In this document: positions 32,589 through 41,327 of the stretch, piece by piece
Layout: each line of letters starts with the position of its first letter
Position numbering within the stretch: the first letter of the stretch is position 1
NCBI RefSeq assembly: GCF_024435355.1
Contig: NZ_JAMJWG010000036.1
Location: 1 to 62,112, forward strand
DNA length: 62,112 nt
Direction of reading: 5' to 3'
From: Streptomyces odontomachi
Lineage (GTDB): Bacteria > Actinomycetota > Actinomycetes > Streptomycetales > Streptomycetaceae
Position numbers and translations under genes: made by a program
The notes under the pieces: generated by a model
The model's database searches: none
The model's input: the letters and a program-made list of their open reading frames with translations, nothing else
Told to the model about the DNA's origin: nothing

Positions 32589-35543
32589 GTGGGTCGCACA
32601 ACGCCGGTCAGCCGCACGACATCGTTCACGAGCCCGGCCACGAGCCCGGCCACGAGCCCGATCACGAACCCGATCGCGAACCCGGAGCGGACCGGCCGGA
32701 CGCCGCCGGGCACCGTTCCGCCGGACATCGGCACCGGGCAGGTGGCAACCGGGCGGAGAGCAACCGGAGGGCAGGCCACCGGGCGGAATGTCGCCAGGCC
32801 GAAGGCCGCCGGACCGGAGGCCAACGGGCCAGGGACCGACGGGCCAGAGGCCGACAGGCTGAGAGTCGACGGGCCAGGGACCGACGGGCCAGAGGCCGAC
32901 AGGCTGAGAGTCGACGGGCCAGGGACCGACGGGCCAGAGGCCGACACGCTGAGAGTCGACGGGCCACAGGTTCCCCGGCCGGAGGTCGCCCCGCTCGCCC
33001 GCTTCGACCCGTTCGTCCCGCTCGGGCCCGCCGGGTCCACCCCCTCCCGGCCGGCAGCCACCCGATCGGAAACCGCCCGCCCGGAACCTTCCCCACCGCA
33101 GAGCGAACCAGGCCCGGCCGGCCCGCCCCGGCCGGCGCCCCGGCGGCTGGGCCTCGTGCTCTTCGGTCTGCTGCTCGCCCTGCTGCTTGCCGCCCTCGAC
33201 CAGATGATCGTCGCGACCGCGCTGCCGAAGATCGTCGGAGAGCTGCACGGGGTCGACCGGATGTCCTGGGCGATCACCGCCTACCTGCTCACCTCCACCG
33301 TCACCCTCCCCCTCTACGGCCGGCTCGGCGACCTCGTCGGCCGCAAGAGCGTCTTCCTGTGCGCCGTCGCGGTCTTCGTGGCCGGTTCGGGGCTCGCCGG
33401 CGCCGCACGGACCATGGACCAGTTGATCGTCTTTCGCGCGGTGCAGGGCATCGGCGCCGGCGGTCTGATGATCGGGGTGCAGGCGATCGTCGCCGACCTG
33501 GTGCCGCCTCGGGCCCGGGGGCGCGTCATGGGGGTGGTCGGCGCCGCCTTCGGCATCGCCTCCGTCGCCGGTCCGCTGCTCGGCGGCTTCTTCACCGATC
33601 ACATGTCCTGGCGTTGGTGCTTCTACGTCAACGTGCCCTTCGGCCTGATCACCCTGGCCGTCGTCGGGCTCGTCCTGCGTCTGGAGAAGCCCCGGGACAG
33701 GGGAGCGTTCGACGGTGCGGGCGCGGTGCTGCTCACCATCGCCTCGGGGTGTCTGGTGCTGCTGTCCAGCTGGGGCGGCACGCGGTACGCCTGGGACTCG
33801 CGGCCCGTGCTCGTGCTCGCCGCCACCGGCGGCGGCGCGGTGCTGCTCTTCCTCGTCGTCGAACGGTTCGCCGCCCAACCGCTGATTCCGCTGCGGCTGC
33901 TGCGCGATCCGACCTTCGCCGCTGCCGCGCTCCTCGCCCTGATCACCGGCGCCGCCCTCTTCGCCACCGCCGGCTATCTGCCGACGTTCTTCCAGATGGC
34001 CGACGGCGCCGGAGCCACCGACTCAGGGCTGCTGATGCTGCCGCTGACCGCGGGCATCGTCAGCGCCTCCGTCGTCACCGGACAGCTCATCAGCCGCACC
34101 GGCCGCTACCGCCCGTACCCGATCCTCGGCGGCATCCTCTCCAGTACCGGCATATGGCTGCTGTCCCGGATCGGTCCGGACACCGGCCGGCTCACCTACA
34201 GCGCCTGGCTGGCGCTGCTCGGCCTGGGGCTCGGCCTCGTCATGCCGGTGCTGGTCCTGGCCGTGCAGAACGCGGTACGCCCCGCCGACCTCGGCGTGGC
34301 CACCGCCGCCGCGACCTACTTCCGGCAGATCGGCGGCAGCCTCGGCGCCGCCGTCTTCGGGACCCTGCTCGCCGACCGGCTGGCACGCGCCCTCGCCGGG
34401 CGACGTCCGGCACCGGGTGCGGCGGGTGGTCCGGCGCCCGCCGGCTCGGGCGTGCACCACGGCGCCGCGCCCGCCGTCGACTCGCTCACGCCGCAGCTCG
34501 TCCACGCCCTGCCCGCCCCGTTGCGCGACGGCTACGTCCGTGCCTACGCCGACGCCATGCCGCGGATCTTCCTCTACCTCGTGCCGATGCTCGTGCTCGG
34601 CCTGCTCATCGCCTTCTTCCTCAAGGAGACCCCCCTGATGTCCAGCGCCGCATCCCCCAGCGCCCCGCTCGGCACGCCCGCCGCCGCCCCGCCCGTCCGG
34701 GGCGTCGCGTCCTGGAACGGTGCCGATCCCGCCCACGGGAGCAGCGCAGAGGCGGCCGTGCCGGGCTCGCGTGCGCCGCACCCGGCCGGCGCGCCGCTGT
34801 CCGGTGCGGTGCGGCACGCCGACGGCAGCGTGGTGCCGCGCGCCGCGCTGACCCTGCTCGACGGCGCAGGCCGGCAGACCGGCCGGGGCGCCAGCGGCGA
34901 CGACGGGCGATACGTGCTGTCCACCCCGGGCGCCGGCGCCTACGTGCTGATCGCCGCCGCCGGCGGCCACCAGCCGCGGGCCGTCTCCGTCACCGTCGGC
35001 GAACGTCCCGTCGAGCTCGACATCGTCCTCGGCGGCGCCGGCCGGCTCGCCGGCAGCGTGCTGACGCCCGACGCCGTCCCGGTCCGCGATGCCGTCGTCA
35101 CGCTGACGAACGTGCACGGCGAGGTCGTCGCCGGCACCCGCAGCGAGCGGGACGGCGGCTACCTGATGACCGACCTCGTGGCGGGCGAGTACACGCTGGC
35201 CGCCAGCGCCCCCGCCTTCCGGCCCACCGCCCTGCCCATCACCGTGCAGGCCGGCCGCGCGACCCGGCAGGACATCGAACTGGCCGGCGGCGCGGTGCTG
35301 CGCGGCACGGTGCGCGCCTCGGGCGGCCGGCCCGTCGCCGAGGCGCGGGTGACGCTGCTGGACGCCGGGGGCACCGCCGTCGACACGCTCACCACCGGGG
35401 ACGACGGTACGTTCCGGTTCGTGGACCTGGCGTCCGGGGAGTACACGGTGATCGCCGCCGGGTACCCACCGGTGGCCACGGTGCTCCAGGTGGCGGGCGG
35501 CGACCGCACGGAACGGGACCTGCACCTGGGACACGAGGACTGA
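32589..35543 (+). CDS. MFS transporter (DHA2) fused to three carboxypeptidase-regulatory/Cna-B-like domains
   Basis: A 984-residue chimera. Residues 1-190 are a low-complexity hydrophilic extension rich in Thr/Pro/Gly, including three 15-residue repeats (GPGTDGPEADRLRVD). Residues about 192-690 are a 14-helix DHA2 transporter with LDQMIVATALPKIVGEL, YGRLGDLVGRKSVFL, FRAVQGIGAGGLMIG and FYVNVPFGLI. After the last helix (MPRIFLYLVPMLVLGLLIAF) and a linker, residues about 735-980 contain three beta-sandwich repeats of the carboxypeptidase-regulatory/Cna-B type (GDDGRYVLSTPGAGAYVLIA; RDGGYLMTDLVAGEYTLAA; GDDGTFRFVDLASGEYTVIA). The GTG start has GGAGGGG upstream. The substrate is unknown. With an even helix count the beta domains would be cytoplasmic, which is odd. 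Confidence 0.88.
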   Translation: MGRTTPVSRTTSFTSPATSPATSPITNPIANPERTGRTPPGTVPPDIGTGQVATGRRATGGQATGRNVARPKAAGPEANGPGTDGPEADRLRVDGPGTDGPEADRLRVDGPGTDGPEADTLRVDGPQVPRPEVAPLARFDPFVPLGPAGSTPSRPAATRSETARPEPSPPQSEPGPAGPPRPAPRRLGLVLFGLLLALLLAALDQMIVATALPKIVGELHGVDRMSWAITAYLLTSTVTLPLYGRLGDLVGRKSVFLCAVAVFVAGSGLAGAARTMDQLIVFRAVQGIGAGGLMIGVQAIVADLVPPRARGRVMGVVGAAFGIASVAGPLLGGFFTDHMSWRWCFYVNVPFGLITLAVVGLVLRLEKPRDRGAFDGAGAVLLTIASGCLVLLSSWGGTRYAWDSRPVLVLAATGGGAVLLFLVVERFAAQPLIPLRLLRDPTFAAAALLALITGAALFATAGYLPTFFQMADGAGATDSGLLMLPLTAGIVSASVVTGQLISRTGRYRPYPILGGILSSTGIWLLSRIGPDTGRLTYSAWLALLGLGLGLVMPVLVLAVQNAVRPADLGVATAAATYFRQIGGSLGAAVFGTLLADRLARALAGRRPAPGAAGGPAPAGSGVHHGAAPAVDSLTPQLVHALPAPLRDGYVRAYADAMPRIFLYLVPMLVLGLLIAFFLKETPLMSSAASPSAPLGTPAAAPPVRGVASWNGADPAHGSSAEAAVPGSRAPHPAGAPLSGAVRHADGSVVPRAALTLLDGAGRQTGRGASGDDGRYVLSTPGAGAYVLIAAAGGHQPRAVSVTVGERPVELDIVLGGAGRLAGSVLTPDAVPVRDAVVTLTNVHGEVVAGTRSERDGGYLMTDLVAGEYTLAASAPAFRPTALPITVQAGRATRQDIELAGGAVLRGTVRASGGRPVAEARVTLLDAGGTAVDTLTTGDDGTFRFVDLASGEYTVIAAGYPPVATVLQVAGGDRTERDLHLGHED
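32826..32960 (+). repeat. Three 45-bp in-frame tandem repeats in the transporter N-terminus
   Basis: Units at 32826-32870, 32871-32915 and 32916-32960 are nearly identical at DNA level (one mismatch noted, in the third unit). They encode a 15-residue unit that preserves the frame. This suggests recent slippage or unequal recombination, so copy number may vary between strains. Confidence 0.85.
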
Positions 35544-35673
35544 GCACGCGACCGGGTCGGGACCCGTCCCGAAACGGCTCCCTACGCTGCCCCCGCACGC
35601 CGGCACCACGACGCGGCGAGTGGTCTGCTCCGGGGGCCTGGAGATCGGCACCGGATCAGTGATCTACTCGGAT

Positions 35674-35714
35674 AGACACTACTGACGTCTAGACCACACT
35701 GGCATCTGGACCAC
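35674..35714 (+). promoter_or_regulatory. 17-bp-spaced direct repeats with a GTCTAGAC core upstream of the D-aminopeptidase operon
   Basis: AGACAC, AGACCAC and GGACCAC elements begin at 35674, 35691 and 35708, exactly 17 bp apart. The first two full 17-bp units match at 12 positions. Between them is the palindrome GTCTAGAC (35687-35694) followed by CAC, close to the DasR/GntR (HutC) operator core TGGTCTAGACCA (10 of 12). The array ends 51 nt before the start codon. Confidence 0.5.
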
Positions 35715-35764
35715 AGGGCGGATGCCAGCGGGCCGATTCGGCCCGGACCGGGAGGATGGGCCGC

Positions 35765-36601
35765 GTGAAGATCCTCATCAGCGCCGACATGGAAGGCGCG
35801 ACGGGCGTGACCTGGCCCGCCGACGTGCTGCCCGGCACACCGCAGTGGGAGCGCTGCCGGGCCCTGTTCACCTCCGACGTCGACGCCGCCGTCCGCGGGT
35901 TCTACGACGGCGGAGCCGACGAGGTGCTCATCAACGAGGCGCACTGGTCGATGCGGAACCTGCTCCTGGAGAACCTCGACGAGCGTGCCCAGATGCTCAC
36001 CGGCCGGCACAAGTCGCTGTCCATGGTGGAGGGCGTCCAGCACGGCGACGTCGACGGGATCGCGTTCGTCGGCTACCACACCGGCGCCGGCACGGAGGGC
36101 GTGCTCGCCCACACCTACCTCGCCAACTCCATCACCGGCGTCTGGCTGAACGGCGTGCGCGCCAGCGAGGGCGTGCTGAACTCCGCCCTGGTCGCCGAGT
36201 ACGGGGTCCCCGTCGTGCTCGTCACCGGAGACGACCTGACCTGCGAGGACGCCATCGGGTACGCGCCCGAGGCGCTCAAGGTCGCCGTCAAGGACTACGT
36301 CTCGCGGTACGCCGCGGTGTGCCGCACCCCGGCCCGTACCGCCGCCGACATCCACGCGGCGGCCAAGCAGGCGGCGGCGCTCGCGGTGCGCCGGGAGCCC
36401 GCGCGGGACGCCGGCCCGTACACGGTGGAGCTGGAGTTCGACGCCGAGCACCTGGCGGCGGCCGTCACCGTGGTCCCCGGTGTCACCCGAACCGGCGAGC
36501 GGCGCACCGCCTACACCAGTCCCACCATGTACGAAGGCATCCGTACCTTCAAGGCGGTCACCACGATCGCCTCGGCTGCCGTGGAGGAGCAGTATGGCTG
36601 A
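35765..36601 (+). CDS. dppA: M55 family D-aminopeptidase (DppA-like)
   Basis: A 278-residue zinc D-aminopeptidase. It cleaves D-Ala-D-Ala and related D-peptides, as shown for Bacillus subtilis DppA. The GTG at 35765 is chosen because GGAGG (35751-35755) lies 9 nt upstream; the ATG at 35756 would directly abut it. With this start the metal ligands fall at family positions: Asp8 and Glu10 (ISADMEG), His60 (NEAH), His105 (GYHTG) and Glu135, with His116 as the likely catalytic residue (EGVLAHTY). It heads an operon with an M20 peptidase (8-nt overlap), followed by an S9 peptidase and an LD-carboxypeptidase. Recycling of cell-wall-type peptides is inferred. Confidence 0.9.
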   Translation: MKILISADMEGATGVTWPADVLPGTPQWERCRALFTSDVDAAVRGFYDGGADEVLINEAHWSMRNLLLENLDERAQMLTGRHKSLSMVEGVQHGDVDGIAFVGYHTGAGTEGVLAHTYLANSITGVWLNGVRASEGVLNSALVAEYGVPVVLVTGDDLTCEDAIGYAPEALKVAVKDYVSRYAAVCRTPARTAADIHAAAKQAAALAVRREPARDAGPYTVELEFDAEHLAAAVTVVPGVTRTGERRTAYTSPTMYEGIRTFKAVTTIASAAVEEQYG

Positions 36602-38018
36602 CCAGCCCGTGACGAGCGGCACCACCGGCGAGCAGGCCGGGCCCACCCAGGGCGGCCCGGCGCCCGCCGTCGATCAGCAGGCGCTCGACGAGGTGGTGCG
36701 CTTCACCTCCGAGCTGATCCGGATCGACACCTCCAACTACGGCGGCGGTTCCTGCCAGGAGCGGCCCGCAGCCGAGTACGCCGCCGCACGACTGGCCGGC
36801 GCGGGCCTGGAGTCGACGCTGCTGGAGCGCACCCCGGGCCGCGCCAACGTGGTCGCCCGTATCCCCGGCAGCGACCCCGGCGCCCCGGCCCTGCTGGTGC
36901 ACGGCCACCTCGACGTGGTGCCGGCGAAGGCCGAGGACTGGAGCGTGCCCCCGTTCTCCGGCGAGATCGACGACGACGTCGTCTGGGGACGCGGCGCCAT
37001 CGACATGAAGAACATGGACGCGATGATCCTCGCGGTGGCCCGCTACTGGTCGCGCGCCGGACTGCGGCCACGCCGCGACATCGTCATCGCGTTCACCGCC
37101 GACGAGGAGGCCAGCGCGGCGGACGGCTCCGGCTTCCTCGCCGAGCAGCACGGCGCCCTCTTCGAAGGCTGCACGGAAGGCATCAGCGAGTCCGGCGCCT
37201 TCACCGTGCACGACGGGCGGGGCCGGCAGATCTACCCCGTCGCGGCCGGTGAACGCGGCACCGCCTGGCTGAAGCTGACGGCACGTGGCCGCGCCGGACA
37301 CGGCTCCCGAGTCAACCGGGACAACGCGGTCACCCGGCTCGCCGCCGCGGTCACCCGCATCGGGGAGCACCGCTGGCCCGTCCGGCTCACCCCCACGGTC
37401 CGCGCCGCCCTCACCGAACTGGCCGCGCTGTACGACATCAAGGCGGACCTGGGCGACCCCGGTGATCCGCAGGGCGCCGAGGGCCCCGAGGGGCTCGGCG
37501 ACGCCGTCGACGCGCTGCTGGCCCAGCTCGGCCCGCTCGGCGCGCTGGTCGCCGCGACCACCCGAAACAGCGCCAACCCGACGATGCTGGAGGCCGGCTA
37601 CAAGGTCAACGTCATCCCGGGGGAGGCCGTCGCGTTCGTCGACGGCAGGTACCTGCCGGGTGGCGAGGACGAGTTCCGCGCCACCCTCGACCGGCTCACC
37701 GGTCCCGACGTCGACTGGGAGTTCGCCCACCGCGAGGTCGCCCTCCAGGCCCCGGTGGACACGCCCACGTTCGCCCGGATGCGCGCCGCGCTGGAGGAGT
37801 TCGCGCCCGAGGGGGACGTCGTGCCGTACTGCATGTCCGGCGGCACCGACGCCAAGCAGTTCTCCCGCCTCGGCATCACCGGCTACGGCTTCACGCCGCT
37901 GAAGCTCCCCGAGGGCTTCGACTACCACGCCTTGTTCCACGGCGTCGACGAGCGGGTACCGATCGAGGCACTGCACTTCGGCGTCCGGGTGCTCGACCGC
38001 TTCCTGCGCACCGCGTGA
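36594..38018 (+). CDS. M20/M25/M40 family metallopeptidase
   Basis: A 474-residue di-zinc hydrolase (dipeptidase/aminoacylase/carboxypeptidase-like). Metal-site motifs are LLVHGHLDVVPA (His105, Asp107), GRGAIDMKNM (Asp137), the catalytic pair TADEEA (Glu171-Glu172) and SGGTDAKQFSRLG near the C-terminus. The middle insertion is the M20 dimerisation domain (AGHGSRVNRDNAVTRLAAAV). GGAGGAG lies 4 nt before the ATG at 36594, inside the end of dppA, and the overlap implies coupling. The substrate is unknown; dipeptides released by DppA or the LD-carboxypeptidase are candidates. Confidence 0.9.
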   Translation: MADQPVTSGTTGEQAGPTQGGPAPAVDQQALDEVVRFTSELIRIDTSNYGGGSCQERPAAEYAAARLAGAGLESTLLERTPGRANVVARIPGSDPGAPALLVHGHLDVVPAKAEDWSVPPFSGEIDDDVVWGRGAIDMKNMDAMILAVARYWSRAGLRPRRDIVIAFTADEEASAADGSGFLAEQHGALFEGCTEGISESGAFTVHDGRGRQIYPVAAGERGTAWLKLTARGRAGHGSRVNRDNAVTRLAAAVTRIGEHRWPVRLTPTVRAALTELAALYDIKADLGDPGDPQGAEGPEGLGDAVDALLAQLGPLGALVAATTRNSANPTMLEAGYKVNVIPGEAVAFVDGRYLPGGEDEFRATLDRLTGPDVDWEFAHREVALQAPVDTPTFARMRAALEEFAPEGDVVPYCMSGGTDAKQFSRLGITGYGFTPLKLPEGFDYHALFHGVDERVPIEALHFGVRVLDRFLRTA

Positions 38019-38136
38019 GCGCGCACCCGGCGGCGTCGGCCGTCCCGCCGACGATGCGGGCGACGCGCCCGACGCACCGACAGCACACGTACCGGTCGAT
38101 GCCCGGAAGGGCCGGGCAGGGCCGGAAAAAGGGGAG

Positions 38137-40152
38137 ATGATGCGGACTCTGCCGTATGGATCGTGGCCGTCTCCGATCGATGCGCGGCTCGCCGCCGCGC
38201 ACGACGGGCGCCCCGAGTACGTGGGCTTCGTCGGAGCCGAGATCTGGTGGACCGAACCGCGGCCGGCGGAGGGCGGCCGGCGCGCCCTGGTGCGGCGCCG
38301 CCCGGACACCGCCGAAGGGACCGGCACGCCGGAGTCGGTGCTGCCGGCGCCGTGGAACGTGCGCACCCGCGTCATCGAGTACGGCGGCATCCCCTGGGCC
38401 GGCGCCGAGCGGCCCGGCGACCAGGGCCCCCTGGTGGTCTTCACCGACTTCGCCGACCAGCGCCTGTACGCCTACGAGCCGGACGTGCCCGGTGCCGAGC
38501 CCCGGCCGCTCACACCGGTGGGCCGGGTGGGCGACGGGCTGCGCTGGGCCGAGCCGACCGTGCACCTGGACCGCGGCGAGGTGTGGTGCGTCCTGGAGGA
38601 GTTCACCGGCCCGGCACCCACCGACGTGCGACGGCTGCTGGCGGCCGTACCGCTGGACGGCTCGGCCGCCGACGACCGCGGCGCGGTGCGCGAACTCACC
38701 GACGACCGCCACCGGTTCATCACCGCAGCCAAGCTGTCGCCGGACGGCACCCGGGCCGCCTGGCTGGCCTGGGACCATCCGCTGATGCCCTGGGACGGTA
38801 CCCAGATCATGCTCGCCGACGTCGACGGGGACGGCCGCTTCGGCTCGCCGAAGCCCTTCGCCGGCGGCCCCGACGAGGCCGTCGCGCAGGTCGAGTGGGA
38901 CGCCGAGGGGCGGTTGCTGTTCAGCAGCGACCGCACCGGCTGGTGGAACCTGTACCGGGCCGAGCCCGGCGCCGCCGGCACGCCTTCGGAGGCCATACCG
39001 CTCTGCCCGCGCGAAGAGGAGTTCGCCGGGCCGCTGTGGCGGATCGGGCTGCGCTGGTTCGCCCCGCTGCCCGGCGGCGCGATCGCCGTCGTGCACGGCA
39101 GGGGCGCCACCACGCTCGGCATCCTCGACCCGGCCAGCGGCGGAGTCGTCGACGCATCGGGCCCCTGGACCGAATGGGCGTGGTCGCTGGACGCGCACGG
39201 CGCCCGGGTGGTCGGTGTGGCGGCGAGCCCGCGCAGCGGCTACGAGGTCGTCGAGCTGGACGCCGACGCCGGCACCACCCGCGTCATCGGCTTCGCGCAC
39301 CACGACCCGGTCGACCCGGTGTACTACCCGGAGCCGCAGATCCGCACCTTCACCGGACCCGGCGGCCGCGACATCCACGCCCACATCTACCCGCCGCACC
39401 ACCCGCAGCACGCGGCGCCCGACGGCGAGCTGCCGCCGTACGTGGTGTGGGTGCACGGCGGACCCACCAACCGCGCCCCGCTCGTGCTCGACCTGGAGAT
39501 CGGCTACTTCACCTCGCGCGGCATCGGCGTCGCCGAGGTGAACTACGGCGGCTCCACCGGGCACGGCCGTGCCTACCGCAACCGGCTGCGCGAGCAGTGG
39601 GGCGTCGTCGACGTCGAGGACTGCGCCGCGGTGGCCCGGGCGCTGGCCGCGGAGGGCACCGCGGACCCCGCCAGGCTCGCCATCCGCGGCGGCAGCGCGG
39701 GCGGCTGGACCGCCGCCGCCTCGCTGGTCGCCACCGACGTCTACGCCTGCGGGACGATCATCTACCCGATCCTCGACCTCACCGGCTGGGGCACCGGCGA
39801 GACCCACGACTTCGAGTCGCAGTACCTGGAGTCGCTCGTCGGACCCCTCGCCGAGGTGCCGGAGCGCTACGCGCAGCGGTCGCCGGTCCGCCATGCCGAG
39901 CAGATCAACGCGCCGTTCCTGCTGCTCCAGGGGCTCGACGACGTGATCTGCCCGCCGGCGCAGTGCGAGCGCCTGCTCGCCCGGCTGGCCGGCCGGGGCC
40001 TGCCGCACGCGTACATCGCCTTCGAAGGGGAGCAGCACGGCTTCCGGCGCGCGGACACGATGATCCGTGCCCTGGAGGCCGAGCTCTCCCTGTACGCCCA
40101 GGTCTTCGGTCTCCGTCCGCCCGGCATCCCCACCCTGGAGCTCACCAAATGA
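38137..40152 (+). CDS. S9 family (prolyl oligopeptidase-like) serine peptidase
   Basis: A 671-residue cytoplasmic peptidase: an N-terminal seven-bladed propeller (residues about 1-400, with repeated TDDRHRFITAAKLSPDGTRA-like and SDRTGWWNLYR blades) and a C-terminal alpha/beta-hydrolase (about 410-671). The nucleophile elbow is IRGGSAGGWTA, the catalytic Asp lies in LQGLDDVICPPAQ and the His in GEQHGFRRA. No signal peptide is seen. Two adjacent ATG codons (38137 and 38140) follow GGGGAG closely, and either may be used. It overlaps the LD-carboxypeptidase gene as ATGA. Confidence 0.92.
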   Translation: MMRTLPYGSWPSPIDARLAAAHDGRPEYVGFVGAEIWWTEPRPAEGGRRALVRRRPDTAEGTGTPESVLPAPWNVRTRVIEYGGIPWAGAERPGDQGPLVVFTDFADQRLYAYEPDVPGAEPRPLTPVGRVGDGLRWAEPTVHLDRGEVWCVLEEFTGPAPTDVRRLLAAVPLDGSAADDRGAVRELTDDRHRFITAAKLSPDGTRAAWLAWDHPLMPWDGTQIMLADVDGDGRFGSPKPFAGGPDEAVAQVEWDAEGRLLFSSDRTGWWNLYRAEPGAAGTPSEAIPLCPREEEFAGPLWRIGLRWFAPLPGGAIAVVHGRGATTLGILDPASGGVVDASGPWTEWAWSLDAHGARVVGVAASPRSGYEVVELDADAGTTRVIGFAHHDPVDPVYYPEPQIRTFTGPGGRDIHAHIYPPHHPQHAAPDGELPPYVVWVHGGPTNRAPLVLDLEIGYFTSRGIGVAEVNYGGSTGHGRAYRNRLREQWGVVDVEDCAAVARALAAEGTADPARLAIRGGSAGGWTAAASLVATDVYACGTIIYPILDLTGWGTGETHDFESQYLESLVGPLAEVPERYAQRSPVRHAEQINAPFLLLQGLDDVICPPAQCERLLARLAGRGLPHAYIAFEGEQHGFRRADTMIRALEAELSLYAQVFGLRPPGIPTLELTK

Positions 40153-41156
40153 CGTCCCACGAGACCGCCGCACCGCAGCCGGCCGCCCTGACCCCGCTGA
40201 CCCGGCCGCCCCGGTTGCGTCCGGGTGCCCGGGTGGCCGTGGTGGCGCCCAGCGGACCGGTCCCCGAGGAGCGCCTGGAGGCCGGCCTCGACGTGCTGCG
40301 CGGCTGGGACCTGGACCCCGTCGTCGGCCGCCATGTGCTCGACGTGCACCCCGAGTTCGGGTACCTGGCCGGCACCGACGCCGACCGTGTGGCCGACTTC
40401 CAGCGGGCCTGGTGCGATCCGGCGATCGACGCGGTGGTGTGCGCCCGCGGTGGCTACGGCGTGCAGCGCATGGTGGACCTGCTCGACTGGGACGCGCTGA
40501 GGGCCGCGGGCCCCAAGGTGTTCCTCGGTTTCAGCGACATCACCGCGCTCCACGAAGCCTTCGCCACCCGGATGGGGCTGGTCACCCTGCACGGCCCGAT
40601 GGCGGCGGGCATCGACTTCATCAAGAACACCCGGTCCCAGGAGCACCTGAAGTCCACCCTCTTCGCACCGGAGACGGTCCGCACCACCGCGCGCGGCCGG
40701 GTGCTGGTGCCGGGCCGCGCCACCGGTGTCACCCTCGGCGGCTGCCTCTCGCTGCTGGTGTCCGACCTCGGCACACCGTGGGCCCGGCCGTCGGCGCGTG
40801 GCGGGGTGCTCTTCCTGGAGGACGTCGGTGAGGAGGCATACCGTCTGGACCGGTACCTCACCCAACTGCTGCGCGCCGGCTGGTTCGACGGTGTGGCGGC
40901 GATCGTGCTCGGCTCCTGGAAGGACTGCGGACCGCGCGCGGAAGTCGACGCCCTCTTCACCGACCGGCTCGCCCCCCTCGGCGTACCGGTCGTCACCGAC
41001 TTCGGCATGGGCCACTGCGAGGGGGCGGTCACCGTCGCGTTCGGGATGCGTGCGGAGCTGCGCGCGGACGCGGCGGACACTGCGGACCCGGCCGACGGTG
41101 CCGGGGCCGAGGGTGCGGGCGTGACACTGACCCTGGAGGAGCCGGCACTCGTCTGA
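40149..41156 (+). CDS. LD-carboxypeptidase (S66 family, LdcA-like)
   Basis: A 335-residue S66 serine peptidase, the type that removes the terminal D-Ala from the L,D bond of murein tetrapeptides. Catalytic triad candidates are Ser129 (LGFSDITALH), Glu224 (LFLEDVGEEAYRLDRYL) and His289 (DFGMGHCEG), with the conserved VCARGGYGVQR upstream. Microcin-immunity MccF proteins share the fold, so self-immunity is an alternative role. It is translationally coupled to the S9 peptidase (ATGA at 40149-40152). The tail has an Ala/Asp-rich insertion (residues about 303-322). A strong hairpin ends the unit. Confidence 0.92.
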   Translation: MTSHETAAPQPAALTPLTRPPRLRPGARVAVVAPSGPVPEERLEAGLDVLRGWDLDPVVGRHVLDVHPEFGYLAGTDADRVADFQRAWCDPAIDAVVCARGGYGVQRMVDLLDWDALRAAGPKVFLGFSDITALHEAFATRMGLVTLHGPMAAGIDFIKNTRSQEHLKSTLFAPETVRTTARGRVLVPGRATGVTLGGCLSLLVSDLGTPWARPSARGGVLFLEDVGEEAYRLDRYLTQLLRAGWFDGVAAIVLGSWKDCGPRAEVDALFTDRLAPLGVPVVTDFGMGHCEGAVTVAFGMRAELRADAADTADPADGAGAEGAGVTLTLEEPALV

Positions 41157-41163
41157 ACCGGAC

Positions 41164-41195
41164 GGGCCCGTCCCGGGGTACCGGGGGACGGGCCC
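41164..41195 (+). terminator. Terminator of the peptidase operon
   Basis: A perfect 11-bp stem, GGGCCCGTCCC/GGGACGGGCCC, with a 10-nt loop starts 8 nt after the LD-carboxypeptidase stop codon. Confidence 0.8.
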
Positions 41196-41327
41196 GAAGA
41201 GCGCCCTTCCGGCACCGGGACACCGGCGAGACCGGATCGGACCGGACCGGGGCGGACGGGGGCGGACCGTCCCGTCCGGCCGGTGCCGCTGCACGGTACG
41301 CCCCACCGCACCGCGTACCGTGATCAC

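Noticed and set aside
32207..35662. A 1151-codon open frame overlapping the MFS/Cna-B gene
   Set aside because: It is Arg/Pro/His-rich with no domain, and lies in another frame of the clearly coding transporter. It is a GC-bias shadow.
37891..40173. A 760-codon antisense frame across the S9 peptidase
   Set aside because: Low-complexity composition and no motif. The plus-strand peptidase with an intact catalytic triad occupies the same DNA.
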